The notes under the pieces are model-generated. The model did no database searches. It saw only the letters and a list, made by a program, of their open reading frames with translations, and had not been told where the DNA came from. From contig NZ_PGGO01000025.1 in assembly GCF_003010955.1 (NCBI RefSeq), positions 1 through 64,000 of the forward strand: a stretch of DNA of 64,000 nucleotides, written 5' to 3'. This document shows positions 34,098 to 42,583 of this stretch, one piece after another. Position 1 is the first letter of the stretch, and each line of letters opens with the position of its first letter. A program made the translations under genes and the position numbers. The DNA is from Phyllobacterium brassicacearum. GTDB lineage: Bacteria > Pseudomonadota > Alphaproteobacteria > Rhizobiales > Rhizobiaceae.

Positions 34098-34856
34098 TCA
34101 GTCTCCTTCGCTTGTCGTTGGGGTATTCAGCGCGTTTTTCTGCGCTTCTGCCTGCCGGCGTTCCAATTCCTTTTGAATCGGTTCGAGGCTGGTCGTATCG
34201 GCTGGAACATTTTCGGCATTGTCGGACTTGACTTCGCCGTCATCGACAAGGCGCACCTTCGACTTGTCGTAATCCATGATATTGGCGGCAGCACTCGCCG
34301 CGGCGGCCTGATCCAGCAGCTGCTGGTTCTGCAGCTGCACCCTGGTCGTTCCGCTTTGAACGGTCTGCCCCCAGAGGCTTGCCTCAGACAGGCGTCCGGA
34401 AGAGTTCTGGTCAAAGGCCCCCTGGATTGAATTGACCGAACCGATAGCCTGGCCCTGGCTCACCAGCCCCTGCCTGGTTTGTTCGATCGCCGCACTGACT
34501 GCGCTCAGGGCGCCCGTCACCTGCCCCGCATTGTTGGACTTCAGCGCTGCGACACCGGCCATGATGCCGGCGAGATCCACGCCGCCTACAGTCGTTCCAC
34601 TGAGCGCGCCGCCCATGACATTACCGCCACCCGACTGGGACAGAGATCCGCCGCCGCCCTGGTCCGCAAAACTGCCGCGAACACCATTGGTCGGGGCTTC
34701 TGACCGCTGCTTGTAGGTGCGCGCCCGCTCCATACAGACGCGGGTGCTGGTCTCGTTGCCGGTCCTTTCCGCATCATTGGTCGGAACCTGCGCCAGCACA
34801 GGAAAGCACAACCCGGTGACGAGACAGGCTGTCGTCATAAGCAAAATCATGCTCAT
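34098..34856 (-). CDS. Second VirB5-like/secreted T4SS protein
   Basis: 252 residues; ATG at 34856 overlaps the virB4 stop (ATGA). Signal peptide ending PVLA-QVPTNDAERT. A Gly/Ser-rich region (GGGGSLSQSGGGNVMGG) precedes helices with QLQNQQLLDQAAAAS and then NIMDYDKSKVRLVDDGE, the motif seen at the ends of the next two proteins, but here followed by a 45-residue charged tail. Looks like a diverged paralogue of the following VirB5-like protein. Confidence 0.72.
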   Translation of the reverse strand: MSMILLMTTACLVTGLCFPVLAQVPTNDAERTGNETSTRVCMERARTYKQRSEAPTNGVRGSFADQGGGGSLSQSGGGNVMGGALSGTTVGGVDLAGIMAGVAALKSNNAGQVTGALSAVSAAIEQTRQGLVSQGQAIGSVNSIQGAFDQNSSGRLSEASLWGQTVQSGTTRVQLQNQQLLDQAAAASAAANIMDYDKSKVRLVDDGEVKSDNAENVPADTTSLEPIQKELERRQAEAQKNALNTPTTSEGD

Positions 34857-37270
34857 GCTTCCGTCCTCCATCCGCAAAAGTAAGGGAGCCATTTTTCAGC
34901 GTGATCGCCATAGCGCTGGCGCAGATCCTCACACTCGGCCACGGTGGCTTCGTTGCCCGAAATGACCTTTACAAAATCGAGCATGTGGCTCAGATCGAGC
35001 GTCGCGATCACGCTGTCATTTGCATGTTTGATCAGGAATTGGCGCGTTTCGGGCGGCGTCGTCAGCACCCAGTTGAATTCGACTTCCGAAAGCTTGAATC
35101 CGTCGATGTAACTTTCCCGGTCCGCCTTGGCATTGGGGAAAAACAGGTTGGTCGTCGTCTGTTCCAGAATGGTGTGCCCCATTTTTGAGGACACGATGTC
35201 TTTCGCCGATTGCGTACCGAAGCCGACGATGCCATGCAGTCTTCGGATGGTCTTCAGTTTCTCATTGAGGAATTTCGAGAATTTATCATCGCTGAGGACT
35301 TTCCAGCCTTCATCGATGAACAACATCATCGGTGTCTTGCCGTCGAGCATGCCTTCGATGCGGTGGAAAATATAGCCGAGGGCAGCGGTGCGAATGTCCG
35401 GATCGTCGAGCACCTTCGTCAGGTCGAAACCGACGATGCCCTTTTCTGCGTCCCACTGATCGGCAGGATTGTTGAACAGCCAGCCGCGCGCATCGCACCA
35501 ATTGTTGAAACGCGAGGCCAGGTCGTCATGCCCTGCCTTTTCGCCGCCACGCAAGAGATGCGAAACTTCCGCGAAATTTCGCTCGCTTACCGGTATGGCG
35601 AAGATCCGCTGCACTGCCGCTTCGAGGATATTCTCCTGTTCTGGTGACAGATCCTGCCGGCCGTCGCGCGGCCGTACCAAAAAGCGCAGAAGATCGAGCA
35701 CAAAGGCTCTGTCGCTGGCTGAGCCCTCCAGCTGCAGTGGATTAAAGCCTGTCGCCACACCCGGTTCCAGGACCTCGTACTGGCCGCCAAGCGCCCGAAT
35801 AAAGATGTCTGCACCGCGGAGCGTGTCGAAGAATACGCAGCGGGGTTGCGGTGTGACGCGCATCGCCTGCGCCATCAGAAAGGCCAGTCCAGTGGTCTTG
35901 CCTGAATTCGTCGGGCCGACGACGGTGAAATTGCCGACCTTCAGGCGATGGAAGTTGAAATAGTATGGCGTCATCGACGTCGTCTGCAGCAGCGAGATTG
36001 CTGGACCCCAGTGGTTGCCCGAAGGCTTGCCAACAGCGAAATTGTGAAACGACGCCAGTCCGCAGAAATTGCGCGATGAAATCATGGCGCGTCTGGCGAT
36101 ATAGGCGAAGTTTCCGGGCAGTTGCGCCCAGAATGCCGGTTCAGCGTTCAGGTCCTCGCGCACCGTGACCATGCCGGTATTCTGGATTTCCTTAGTTACA
36201 GCCTGGACGCAGGCTTCCAGCTCTCTCAGGCTGTCACCGATCGCCATGACTGTCAGGTGATGGTGCCCCATGACAGCACGGCCATTTACAATCTCATCAC
36301 GAGCAATATTGATCGCCTCCTCAAGCGATGTGCCCGCCTCATCGGACGCGGCAATCTGCCGTTCAACCTTGGCAATCTCTTCCATCACCGGGGCGCGATC
36401 CTGCAAGGCAAACGACTGCGTTGCGATAAATTCACCCGGTATTTTCAAAAGCCCGTCGAGAACACCCGATACTGTCCACGACGGATATTCGCGTGACGAA
36501 ACCATGGATCCGAAACGTGTTTCGCTATCCACGCCGCCGCGCAACTCGAATTGCTTCTTGCCGAAGGTGATGCGCCGTGTCGGCAGATATTCGTCCAGCC
36601 CCATGCGTGGCAGCAGCATTGGTATTTGCTGCGCGCCATTGAGGAGCTGCGCGAGAAATTCCAGCGGTTCGGAATAAACGCTGCCATTGCGCACCGTCGC
36701 GGTCAGAATGCGCGCGCCATATTCCGCCATATCCTTCTGGATATTGGCAACCTGTTCTTTAAGTTCCAGACGCGCTTCCCGATCAAGCACTTCGGCGGAG
36801 ACACCGGCGGCGTTGCGAAAGCGCGAAACAAAAGCATCCGCCAACCCGACCTTGCCCTGGAACCCGCGACGAATGACGGTCAGATACAGATCGTTGGCGT
36901 ACATGCGCTTCTCGGCCAGACCTTGCATGTACCGGTCATTGAGATCGCGGCAGAATGGATTGGAAAAGGATCCCGCCGTCTGCGGGGTGATCCGGCGGCG
37001 AATGATGTGACTGTAAACGGCGTAACGGCTGTCGCCCAACGAACGCATCAGCGTATTGCGCACATTCGCCTTCATGTCGATTTCCGACTGGTCCGCCGTC
37101 TGGTGGCAGAACCCGTCAATCTTCAGGATTGACAGGATCATGCCCTCCTTGGTGCGCAGCGTGGTCTCATCGACATGCCGCACATATGGGACGTGCGAAG
37201 AAATCTTCTTCTCACGTACCGCAACGGTCCCGAACTTCATTGAACTGCGTACCGCCCGCTGTAAGGCCAT
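34853..37270 (-). CDS. virB4: T4SS ATPase VirB4
   Basis: 805 residues. CagE/TrbE N-terminal domain, then Walker A VVGPTNSGKTTGLAFLMAQ near residue 440 and Walker B TPMMLFIDEGWKVLSDDKFSKF near 640, plus the conserved VGFGTQSAKDIVSSKMGHTILEQ block. Powers pilin extraction and export. Confidence 0.96.
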   Translation of the reverse strand: MALQRAVRSSMKFGTVAVREKKISSHVPYVRHVDETTLRTKEGMILSILKIDGFCHQTADQSEIDMKANVRNTLMRSLGDSRYAVYSHIIRRRITPQTAGSFSNPFCRDLNDRYMQGLAEKRMYANDLYLTVIRRGFQGKVGLADAFVSRFRNAAGVSAEVLDREARLELKEQVANIQKDMAEYGARILTATVRNGSVYSEPLEFLAQLLNGAQQIPMLLPRMGLDEYLPTRRITFGKKQFELRGGVDSETRFGSMVSSREYPSWTVSGVLDGLLKIPGEFIATQSFALQDRAPVMEEIAKVERQIAASDEAGTSLEEAINIARDEIVNGRAVMGHHHLTVMAIGDSLRELEACVQAVTKEIQNTGMVTVREDLNAEPAFWAQLPGNFAYIARRAMISSRNFCGLASFHNFAVGKPSGNHWGPAISLLQTTSMTPYYFNFHRLKVGNFTVVGPTNSGKTTGLAFLMAQAMRVTPQPRCVFFDTLRGADIFIRALGGQYEVLEPGVATGFNPLQLEGSASDRAFVLDLLRFLVRPRDGRQDLSPEQENILEAAVQRIFAIPVSERNFAEVSHLLRGGEKAGHDDLASRFNNWCDARGWLFNNPADQWDAEKGIVGFDLTKVLDDPDIRTAALGYIFHRIEGMLDGKTPMMLFIDEGWKVLSDDKFSKFLNEKLKTIRRLHGIVGFGTQSAKDIVSSKMGHTILEQTTTNLFFPNAKADRESYIDGFKLSEVEFNWVLTTPPETRQFLIKHANDSVIATLDLSHMLDFVKVISGNEATVAECEDLRQRYGDHAEKWLPYFCGWRTEA

Positions 37271-37277
37271 TTTTTCC

Positions 37278-37583
37278 TCAGTGCGTGTAGGAGTTGCCGC
37301 CCCAAAACCTGGCGTTCCGGGTTCCGGCGCATTTCAACAGCCGAACCCGGATGATATCGGCGAGCCGGACATCCTTGATCGTCAGTACATACGAAGCCGC
37401 ATGCATGGGCAGGATCAGCAGAAACATCAGAAGGTTCCTGGTGTTGAGGAAGATCATCAACACCAGAACGATCTCAGCCACGAACAAGCCCCATGGTATG
37501 CCCCACAACATGCGCGGCCGGGTCAAACCGAGCACGAGCGGCACCGCTTGCGGCTTGTCTGGATCGGGTTGCTCCATGCTCAT
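37278..37583 (-). CDS. virB3: T4SS protein VirB3
   Basis: 101 residues with the VirB3 pattern: LVLGLTRPRMLWGIPWGLFVAEIVLVLMIFL and a second span (LLMFLLILPMHAASYVL) followed by KDVRLADIIRVRLLKC. Located between virB2 and virB4 as usual. Confidence 0.92.
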   Translation of the reverse strand: MSMEQPDPDKPQAVPLVLGLTRPRMLWGIPWGLFVAEIVLVLMIFLNTRNLLMFLLILPMHAASYVLTIKDVRLADIIRVRLLKCAGTRNARFWGGNSYTH

Positions 37584-37586
37584 CGG

Positions 37587-37916
37587 CTAGTTTCCGATCC
37601 CGCCGGAAATAGAAGAGACGAGCTGAGCGCCACCGAAGATGAACGCCACACCGACAACGATCGAAAACAGCCACGACCACGGAACGCGGCTGGTCAAGGC
37701 GAGATAACCAACGGCCCCAACCGCGATCGTCGCCGCCGTTGTAGCAAACGTGCCGGTCATGAACGTCAGGACCTGCTCAAACACATTGTTGATCGGTTGG
37801 AACACATCGCCGCCGCCAGCAGCGGCAGATATCTCGGGTTTGCCGGCAATCGCGAGGGCGATCATCAGAGCGGCACAGGTTGTGTTCAAAAGCCGGGTCT
37901 TGTTTGCAGTCTTCAT
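37587..37916 (-). CDS. virB2: T4SS major pilin VirB2
   Basis: 109 residues; ATG at 37916 follows AGGAG. Long signal region (LLNTTCAALMIALAIAGKPEISAA) then two spans in the mature pilin (TTAATIAVGAVGYLAL; WLFSIVVGVAFIFGGAQLV). Typical TrbC/VirB2. Confidence 0.92.
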   Translation of the reverse strand: MKTANKTRLLNTTCAALMIALAIAGKPEISAAAGGGDVFQPINNVFEQVLTFMTGTFATTAATIAVGAVGYLALTSRVPWSWLFSIVVGVAFIFGGAQLVSSISGGIGN

Positions 37917-37926
37917 GCTCTGTCTC

Positions 37927-38802
37927 CTATTGAACATAGAGAACCGAACCGCCGATCCATTGCTGGCGGCCCCCTTCGGTTCTGGATTCCGGTTGATTGA
38001 TGGGGATCGGAGATCCGTCGCCGACCGTTTGAACGGGAAGTTCGTTCACGCCAGACGACTGCTGTTCCGTGTTGCCGGCAACCGCATTGGATTTGGTGCG
38101 CTTGCCGCCCTTTAACGTATTGTTGAAGCCATAATAGGCATTGGTGACTCGTGCCGTGTAGTTGACAGTTTCGGAGATCGAGGGGATGCCGCCCGATTTT
38201 AAAACGCGGTCCTCGCCGGAATTATAAGCGGCGACCATCAACATGATGTTGCCGCCAAAGGTCACGTCGAGATCCTTCAGGAAAGCGATTCCGCCCCGAA
38301 TGTTCTGGGCAGCGTCACAAATATCCGTCACGCCATACTGCGCGGCCGTTGCCGGCATCAATTGCATGATGCCGCGAGCGCCAGCATTGGAATTCACGCT
38401 GGCACCGAATCCGGATTCCTGATCTGCGATCGCAAGCGCCAGCTTGGCATCCGCTCCTTGACGCGCGGCTTCAGCTTCGATCATGCCCTTTACGGCACGG
38501 ATGTTGAACTCATTGTCGATGCAATGTTGAGAAGCGGACTTTGACGGCTGACTGGGGATGTTGTCCGATTGTATCCCCATGAGTGACGCAGGCTTAAACC
38601 CGTCCGTTCGCCGTCGTGGCGCCGTCGAAGCTTCGAGCGTCGATGCCTCGATTACTCTTTGAGTGATGCGGTCATCTGGCTGCTTTTCTACAGCGGTCAC
38701 CTCAACCGGACCGCTATCTGCAAAGCCAGGCTTCGGCTCTGCCAACGCTGCGCTGCACAGCCAAATCACTGTAGCGCTTGAAACGAAGACCAGCCCCTTC
38801 AT
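37927..38802 (-). CDS. virB1: T4SS lytic transglycosylase VirB1
   Basis: 291 residues from the ATG at 38802 (AGAGGG upstream). Signal peptide then a long linker and an SLT domain: catalytic Glu in ALAIADQESGFGASVNSNAGARGIMQLMPATAAQYG, followed by AYNSGEDRVLKSGGIPS. It opens peptidoglycan for the channel. First gene of the minus-strand cluster; about 190 bases separate it from the divergent secreted-protein operon. Confidence 0.93.
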   Translation of the reverse strand: MKGLVFVSSATVIWLCSAALAEPKPGFADSGPVEVTAVEKQPDDRITQRVIEASTLEASTAPRRRTDGFKPASLMGIQSDNIPSQPSKSASQHCIDNEFNIRAVKGMIEAEAARQGADAKLALAIADQESGFGASVNSNAGARGIMQLMPATAAQYGVTDICDAAQNIRGGIAFLKDLDVTFGGNIMLMVAAYNSGEDRVLKSGGIPSISETVNYTARVTNAYYGFNNTLKGGKRTKSNAVAGNTEQQSSGVNELPVQTVGDGSPIPINQPESRTEGGRQQWIGGSVLYVQ

Positions 38803-38990
38803 GTTGCCCTCTCTTTTCATCTCACCTATAAAAGTAAATATCTACCCATTGATGGGCACTCAGACTCGCGTGAGTGCGGGGTCCACCCCCCTGCAAGACA
38901 GCGGCGATATCATTGACGGCGCTACATAGCATCTATATAGATAAATATTACCCTAGCAAGAATTATTTTTGGCAACCATTGAGGGATCAG

Positions 38991-39560
38991 ATGAAAATAG
39001 TTTGGAGTGGCCTTTTGGCATCGGCTGGCGCTGTCGGCATGCTTTTGATGACGGGCACCGCATCGCGCGCAGCCGATGCATCGTGGGGCTGTCAAGTGTT
39101 GCTCTGCGCGGCTTCGGAGAAGCCCTCATGGCACGGTGTCCCGTACTGCATTCCGCCCATGCAAAAACTCATTGCTGCCATGTCTCTTCCGGGCTTTTCC
39201 TGGCCGATATGCAAAGGAGGCAACGCCGGTAAACCCGGGTTCGAACGTTACGAGCCCTGCCCTGCAGGCTGGTCTGCGACCAGTGGCGACTCAGGTTCTG
39301 GAAATAGCAGCGTGGCCAGTCGTGGAGATGCGAACATCTGCAAACGCAATCTCGGAAACTGCAACAGCAAGGCGACGAGAGATCCTCTAAGGCAAACTCC
39401 GGCCGGCGTTGAAACCAGACGGGTCTACAGCGGCAACGGTCTCGGCTCCTGTTCTGTCGAACAGACCCAACCGCGCAAGCTTCGCGACAAGCCGTATTAC
39501 TTTGACATTCCGAACAGCAAGGGTGTGAAGCAGCGCTTCTGGTTTGACCTGAACAAATAG
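38991..39560 (+). CDS. Secreted Cys-rich protein, TrbM/KikA/MpfK-like
   Basis: 189 residues. ATG at 38991 after GAGGGA. Signal peptide (GLLASAGAVGMLLMTGTASRA). Mature protein starts WGCQVLLCAASEKPSWHGV, then YCIPPMQKLIAAMSLPGFSWPICKGG and PCPAGW; this Cys spacing is like the TrbM/KikA family of periplasmic conjugation factors, but it has about 100 extra residues. The C-terminal part with FDIPNSKGVKQRFWFDL is unfamiliar. Starts the plus-strand operon that diverges from virB1. Confidence 0.62.
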   Translation: MKIVWSGLLASAGAVGMLLMTGTASRAADASWGCQVLLCAASEKPSWHGVPYCIPPMQKLIAAMSLPGFSWPICKGGNAGKPGFERYEPCPAGWSATSGDSGSGNSSVASRGDANICKRNLGNCNSKATRDPLRQTPAGVETRRVYSGNGLGSCSVEQTQPRKLRDKPYYFDIPNSKGVKQRFWFDLNK

Positions 39561-39676
39561 AGCGTAGGTCAACAAGCGCTAAAAACAACAGGAAAAACAA
39601 TCACATAACGAACATGGTGGATTCCATTCAGGTACATCAATTGATATCCTGCGACTGCGAAAAAGGAGCTATCACC

Positions 39677-40003
39677 ATGAATGATGATCAAAATCTCTAT
39701 GTCTACGGTGCAGAGAAGCAACCAGAGGCGGGTCCAATCGGTCCCGCCATATTAATAGTCGGCGCACTAGCCACGGCTGGCCTCTGGGTCAACGAACTTT
39801 TCAAGTGGATCCTGGCAGTGGCTGCTGATCCAGTCTCTCGGCCCTACGAAGCTGTCGTCGTCGCTGTGATGGGTTGGATCGCCGCCTATTATGCCTGGCG
39901 CACTGTTCGTATGGCTTATCTCATGACCTGCGCGCTGTGTTTTCTCACCTATGACAGCGCCCGAAAAATCTTCAACTATTTTGATCCAAGAAGGAACCCG
40001 TAA
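39677..40003 (+). CDS. Small integral membrane protein
   Basis: 108 residues from the ATG at 39677 (AAAAGGAG upstream). Three likely spans: GPAILIVGALATAGLWVNEL, YEAVVVAVMGWIAAYYAW and MAYLMTCALCFLTYD. No family recognised. Its TAATG joins it to the next gene. Confidence 0.7.
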   Translation: MNDDQNLYVYGAEKQPEAGPIGPAILIVGALATAGLWVNELFKWILAVAADPVSRPYEAVVVAVMGWIAAYYAWRTVRMAYLMTCALCFLTYDSARKIFNYFDPRRNP

Positions 40004-40455
40004 TGACGTTTCTGAAAACTATTGCGCTAGCGGCCACGAGTGTGGGGCTGGTCGTATTTAACCAACCATCACGTGCCCAGGACGGTTATGATTTCAACCT
40101 TACGCTGACACATAAGAACGTCAGTCATGATCCCGACGGCTTATGGGATGACAGCAACTTTACGCCTTCGGGCGAACCGCCGGAATTGCCCAACATCTAC
40201 ACTGCCCGTCTCACCACGCCAGCAGGCGAATGGATCCTCAGTCAGCTTGATACTCAATGCACAATGCAAAGTGATTGTGCATTCATTCTCGCGTTGAAGA
40301 AGAAGGACGGTAAGCTTCAAAAGCTCGCAAGTGGCAGCGTAATTATGGGGGGCAAGGCCACCCTCTCCCTGAATTACAAGAAGATCACGACCGAAGAGGT
40401 CGATGACGCAGCCAAACCTTTTACCGGTTCCTACAATGTGGAACCGGTAAAATGA
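40003..40455 (+). CDS. Secreted protein of unknown function
   Basis: 150 residues; signal peptide (TIALAATSVGLVVFNQPSRA) then a probably beta-rich domain with one Cys pair (DTQCTMQSDCAFILAL). Overlaps both neighbours (TAATG before, ATGA after), so it is firmly inside the operon. Family not recognised. Confidence 0.72.
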   Translation: MTFLKTIALAATSVGLVVFNQPSRAQDGYDFNLTLTHKNVSHDPDGLWDDSNFTPSGEPPELPNIYTARLTTPAGEWILSQLDTQCTMQSDCAFILALKKKDGKLQKLASGSVIMGGKATLSLNYKKITTEEVDDAAKPFTGSYNVEPVK

Positions 40456-41090
40456 GAACAGCCAGCTCCTTTTTCGCCAACTTTGGCTTCTTTCTCACCC
40501 TTACCAGTTCCTTTGCATTCGCAGGCGAAAGCGCCGTCAGTCTCATGAATGCCGGCATGGCGAGTACATGCGCTGAGTACGCTCAGAACGTCTCCAAAAG
40601 CGAGGGAAACTTCTCCAGCGTCTCTCCCGTGGTAAACGGCGTTACGTGTTACGGCGCATTTCAGTTCTGCAGCGCGAAAGGGCGGACGGACGGAGGAACA
40701 TTCGGCCGGTATTACAAGGGCACTCCACAGCAATTCCTCGATGATCCATCTGCCCAGATCAATGCCTGGTTATCATATCAGCGAAATGAATGGAGCGCGG
40801 CCCAACAGAACGGTATGACGTCCGCCTTGGGCAAGGAAGTCTGCTACAACGGAACGTGCGCCACAATCACACAATCCTCTGTTTTGAAAGCATGCCAATT
40901 CGGATGTGGTAAGGGCGGCAAACTCGATAACCTCGTTAGGAGCGGCATGAATTGCAATGCGCCTGGGACCGCCGATGGAGCGGGAACAAGCGTCTGCCGA
41001 TATCTCGTCTCCGGCGCAGGCTATGACGTCAGCTGCATCACCAATTCGAGCGATGGCACCAACTGCATTGCTCCCGGCATCAGGTCCTAG
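40452..41090 (+). CDS. Secreted Cys-rich protein with a lysozyme-like segment
   Basis: 212 residues, signal peptide ending FAFA-GESAV. Ten or more Cys in the mature part. The stretch SKSEGNFSSVSPVVNGVTCYGAFQF, with a Glu before a GAFQF block, and the following GTPQQFLDDPSAQINAWLSYQRNEW look like a lysozyme/transglycosylase-type active region (Glu, then G-A-x-Q). If so it is a second peptidoglycan-active enzyme beside VirB1. That function is tentative. Confidence 0.6.
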   Translation: MRTASSFFANFGFFLTLTSSFAFAGESAVSLMNAGMASTCAEYAQNVSKSEGNFSSVSPVVNGVTCYGAFQFCSAKGRTDGGTFGRYYKGTPQQFLDDPSAQINAWLSYQRNEWSAAQQNGMTSALGKEVCYNGTCATITQSSVLKACQFGCGKGGKLDNLVRSGMNCNAPGTADGAGTSVCRYLVSGAGYDVSCITNSSDGTNCIAPGIRS

Positions 41091-41152
41091 TTCCACAACC
41101 TCGCGGTGGATGCACCAAGCTTTCTGCCTTCACTGGTCTTTGGGAGAACATT

Positions 41153-41746
41153 ATGATGCGCTCGATCGCAATCCTATCAGCCGGTATCATTGCCCTGTCT
41201 TCCACGATAACGACTGCTCAACAGACCGATCAGTCGCGGCCAGAGCCTGCCGCTCAGGTTTTTTCAATCCCGCAAACTGGATTGTCGTTTCTTACAGGCG
41301 ATACCTGGCAGCAGGGAAGTCAAAAAATGCGACTTTACGGTGTACAGGCATGCATTCGAGGAACCCTGTACACTGATAATTCTGGACTCAAACAAGATTG
41401 CGGGGCCGTATCTTTGGCTATGCTCGCAGCGATGATAAGGGACACGAAACCAACCTGTTCACCAATAGCGCAATTGCCGTCCAGGACACTGCAGGAGTCT
41501 GCGACCATCCTGGTCATTTGTTCGGCGCACGTTGGTGATAAATCGCTTGATCTTGGAACCGCACTCATCACTCAGGGGTTTGCATTCGCGGCCTTTTCAA
41601 ATGACGCAAAACCTGTCTACATGCCCTACCTCGTGGCCGAAGCCACAGCCAAGCAGTCCAAGGCGGGGCTATGGGCGTATCCGGACATGCCACACCCCAA
41701 CCTTGTTCTGTTCGAAGCAATGCAGAGCCAAACACAAAAGCCATGA
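41153..41746 (+). CDS. Secreted SNase-fold protein, probably catalytically dead
   Basis: 197 residues with a signal peptide (SIAILSAGIIALSSTITTAQ). The fold of a thermonuclease is visible: FLTGDTWQQGSQKMRLYGVQAC, then DLGTALITQGFAFAA and AEATAKQSKAGLWAYPD. Compared with active SNases, the Glu after the first Arg is replaced (RLYGVQAC versus R-L-x-x-I-D-x-P-E) and no D-R-Y-G-R segment is seen. A binding or scaffolding role is likelier than nuclease activity. GGGAG seven bases before ATG. Confidence 0.68.
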   Translation: MMRSIAILSAGIIALSSTITTAQQTDQSRPEPAAQVFSIPQTGLSFLTGDTWQQGSQKMRLYGVQACIRGTLYTDNSGLKQDCGAVSLAMLAAMIRDTKPTCSPIAQLPSRTLQESATILVICSAHVGDKSLDLGTALITQGFAFAAFSNDAKPVYMPYLVAEATAKQSKAGLWAYPDMPHPNLVLFEAMQSQTQKP

Positions 41747-42372
41747 CGTCAAAATCGAAGTATACAGAGTACCGTGAAAAATGGCGGGCGGAATCCCTGG
41801 AGCCAGGCCATGTGGAAACAAAGTTGTTTCTGCCACGGGAGGAGCATGAAAAAGTTGTGGCTATGGCGCAGATGTTGGGTGCTCGGATACCTGTAGTCCT
41901 TGGACAGCTCGTTGTTTCGGGGTTGGCTGCTATGGCGGGGCGTCCCCCCAAAACCATGGAACCGATACCTGCACCAATCCCGCCTCAGCCGAATGATCTG
42001 CTCATATTATGCGAAATGATCGACAAATCCCGCTTCGCCAATGACACGGGATCGACCCGTTATCGTCAGATCGCGTTCATCAATCGACTGGCGGCCGAGA
42101 TTTACAATGGTCGCAGGCCCACCATCCAGGGATTGGCAAAAAGTGTGGACTCACACTACTCGCAGCTGGAACTCCTCTCAAAGGTTATGGAGAACCGCGG
42201 TGTGGTCACCAGGGTACACGTTCCGGGTTTGACTGAAAAAAGAGCTGGAAAAGTGCTCTATATACGTGACGACGCGATAGAGGCCCTTAATCAGGCACAC
42301 ATTGATCAGGTCGGCTACGCGCTTTTGCCTCTTGAGGTACAACCGTCTGAGATTGATCCAGTCAATTCCTGA
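41743..42372 (+). CDS. Winged-helix-like regulator closing the T4SS accessory operon
   Basis: 209 residues; ATG overlaps the previous stop (ATGA). N-terminal part (VETKLFLPREEHEKVVAMAQMLG) is ribbon-like; the second half has YRQIAFINRLAAEIYNGRRPTIQGLAKSVDSHYSQLELLSKVMENRGVVTRVHVPGLTEKRAGKVLYI, a MarR-like winged helix. Cytoplasmic, unlike the four exported proteins before it. Could control the operon and the divergent virB promoter. Confidence 0.6.
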   Translation: MTSKSKYTEYREKWRAESLEPGHVETKLFLPREEHEKVVAMAQMLGARIPVVLGQLVVSGLAAMAGRPPKTMEPIPAPIPPQPNDLLILCEMIDKSRFANDTGSTRYRQIAFINRLAAEIYNGRRPTIQGLAKSVDSHYSQLELLSKVMENRGVVTRVHVPGLTEKRAGKVLYIRDDAIEALNQAHIDQVGYALLPLEVQPSEIDPVNS

Positions 42373-42583
42373 TAACTTGGATACAGATGGTATTGGTTCT
42401 TGAATCCTATCGTGTCTTTTTTCATCCCTGCTTCGATTGCTGTCGATGCCGCACGCGATTTCATACTATTCGGATAGCCAACCGGCGCGGTAATCTTGCC
42501 CTCTTCGACGAATCTTGTGATCAGCGTTATCTGCTTCTCGGTTGCCAGCCTGGCCTGCCCTCCCCTCTCCGGGTTCCCCCCCG

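Noticed and set aside
37056-38000. A 314-codon plus-strand frame across virB2-virB3
   Set aside because: Shadow of three recognised T4SS genes; no ribosome-binding site and no family resemblance.
41096-41115. Hairpin-like sequence (CCAC...GTGG) after the lysozyme-like gene considered as a terminator
   Set aside because: Short stem and no T-run; the next gene is likely in the same transcript.
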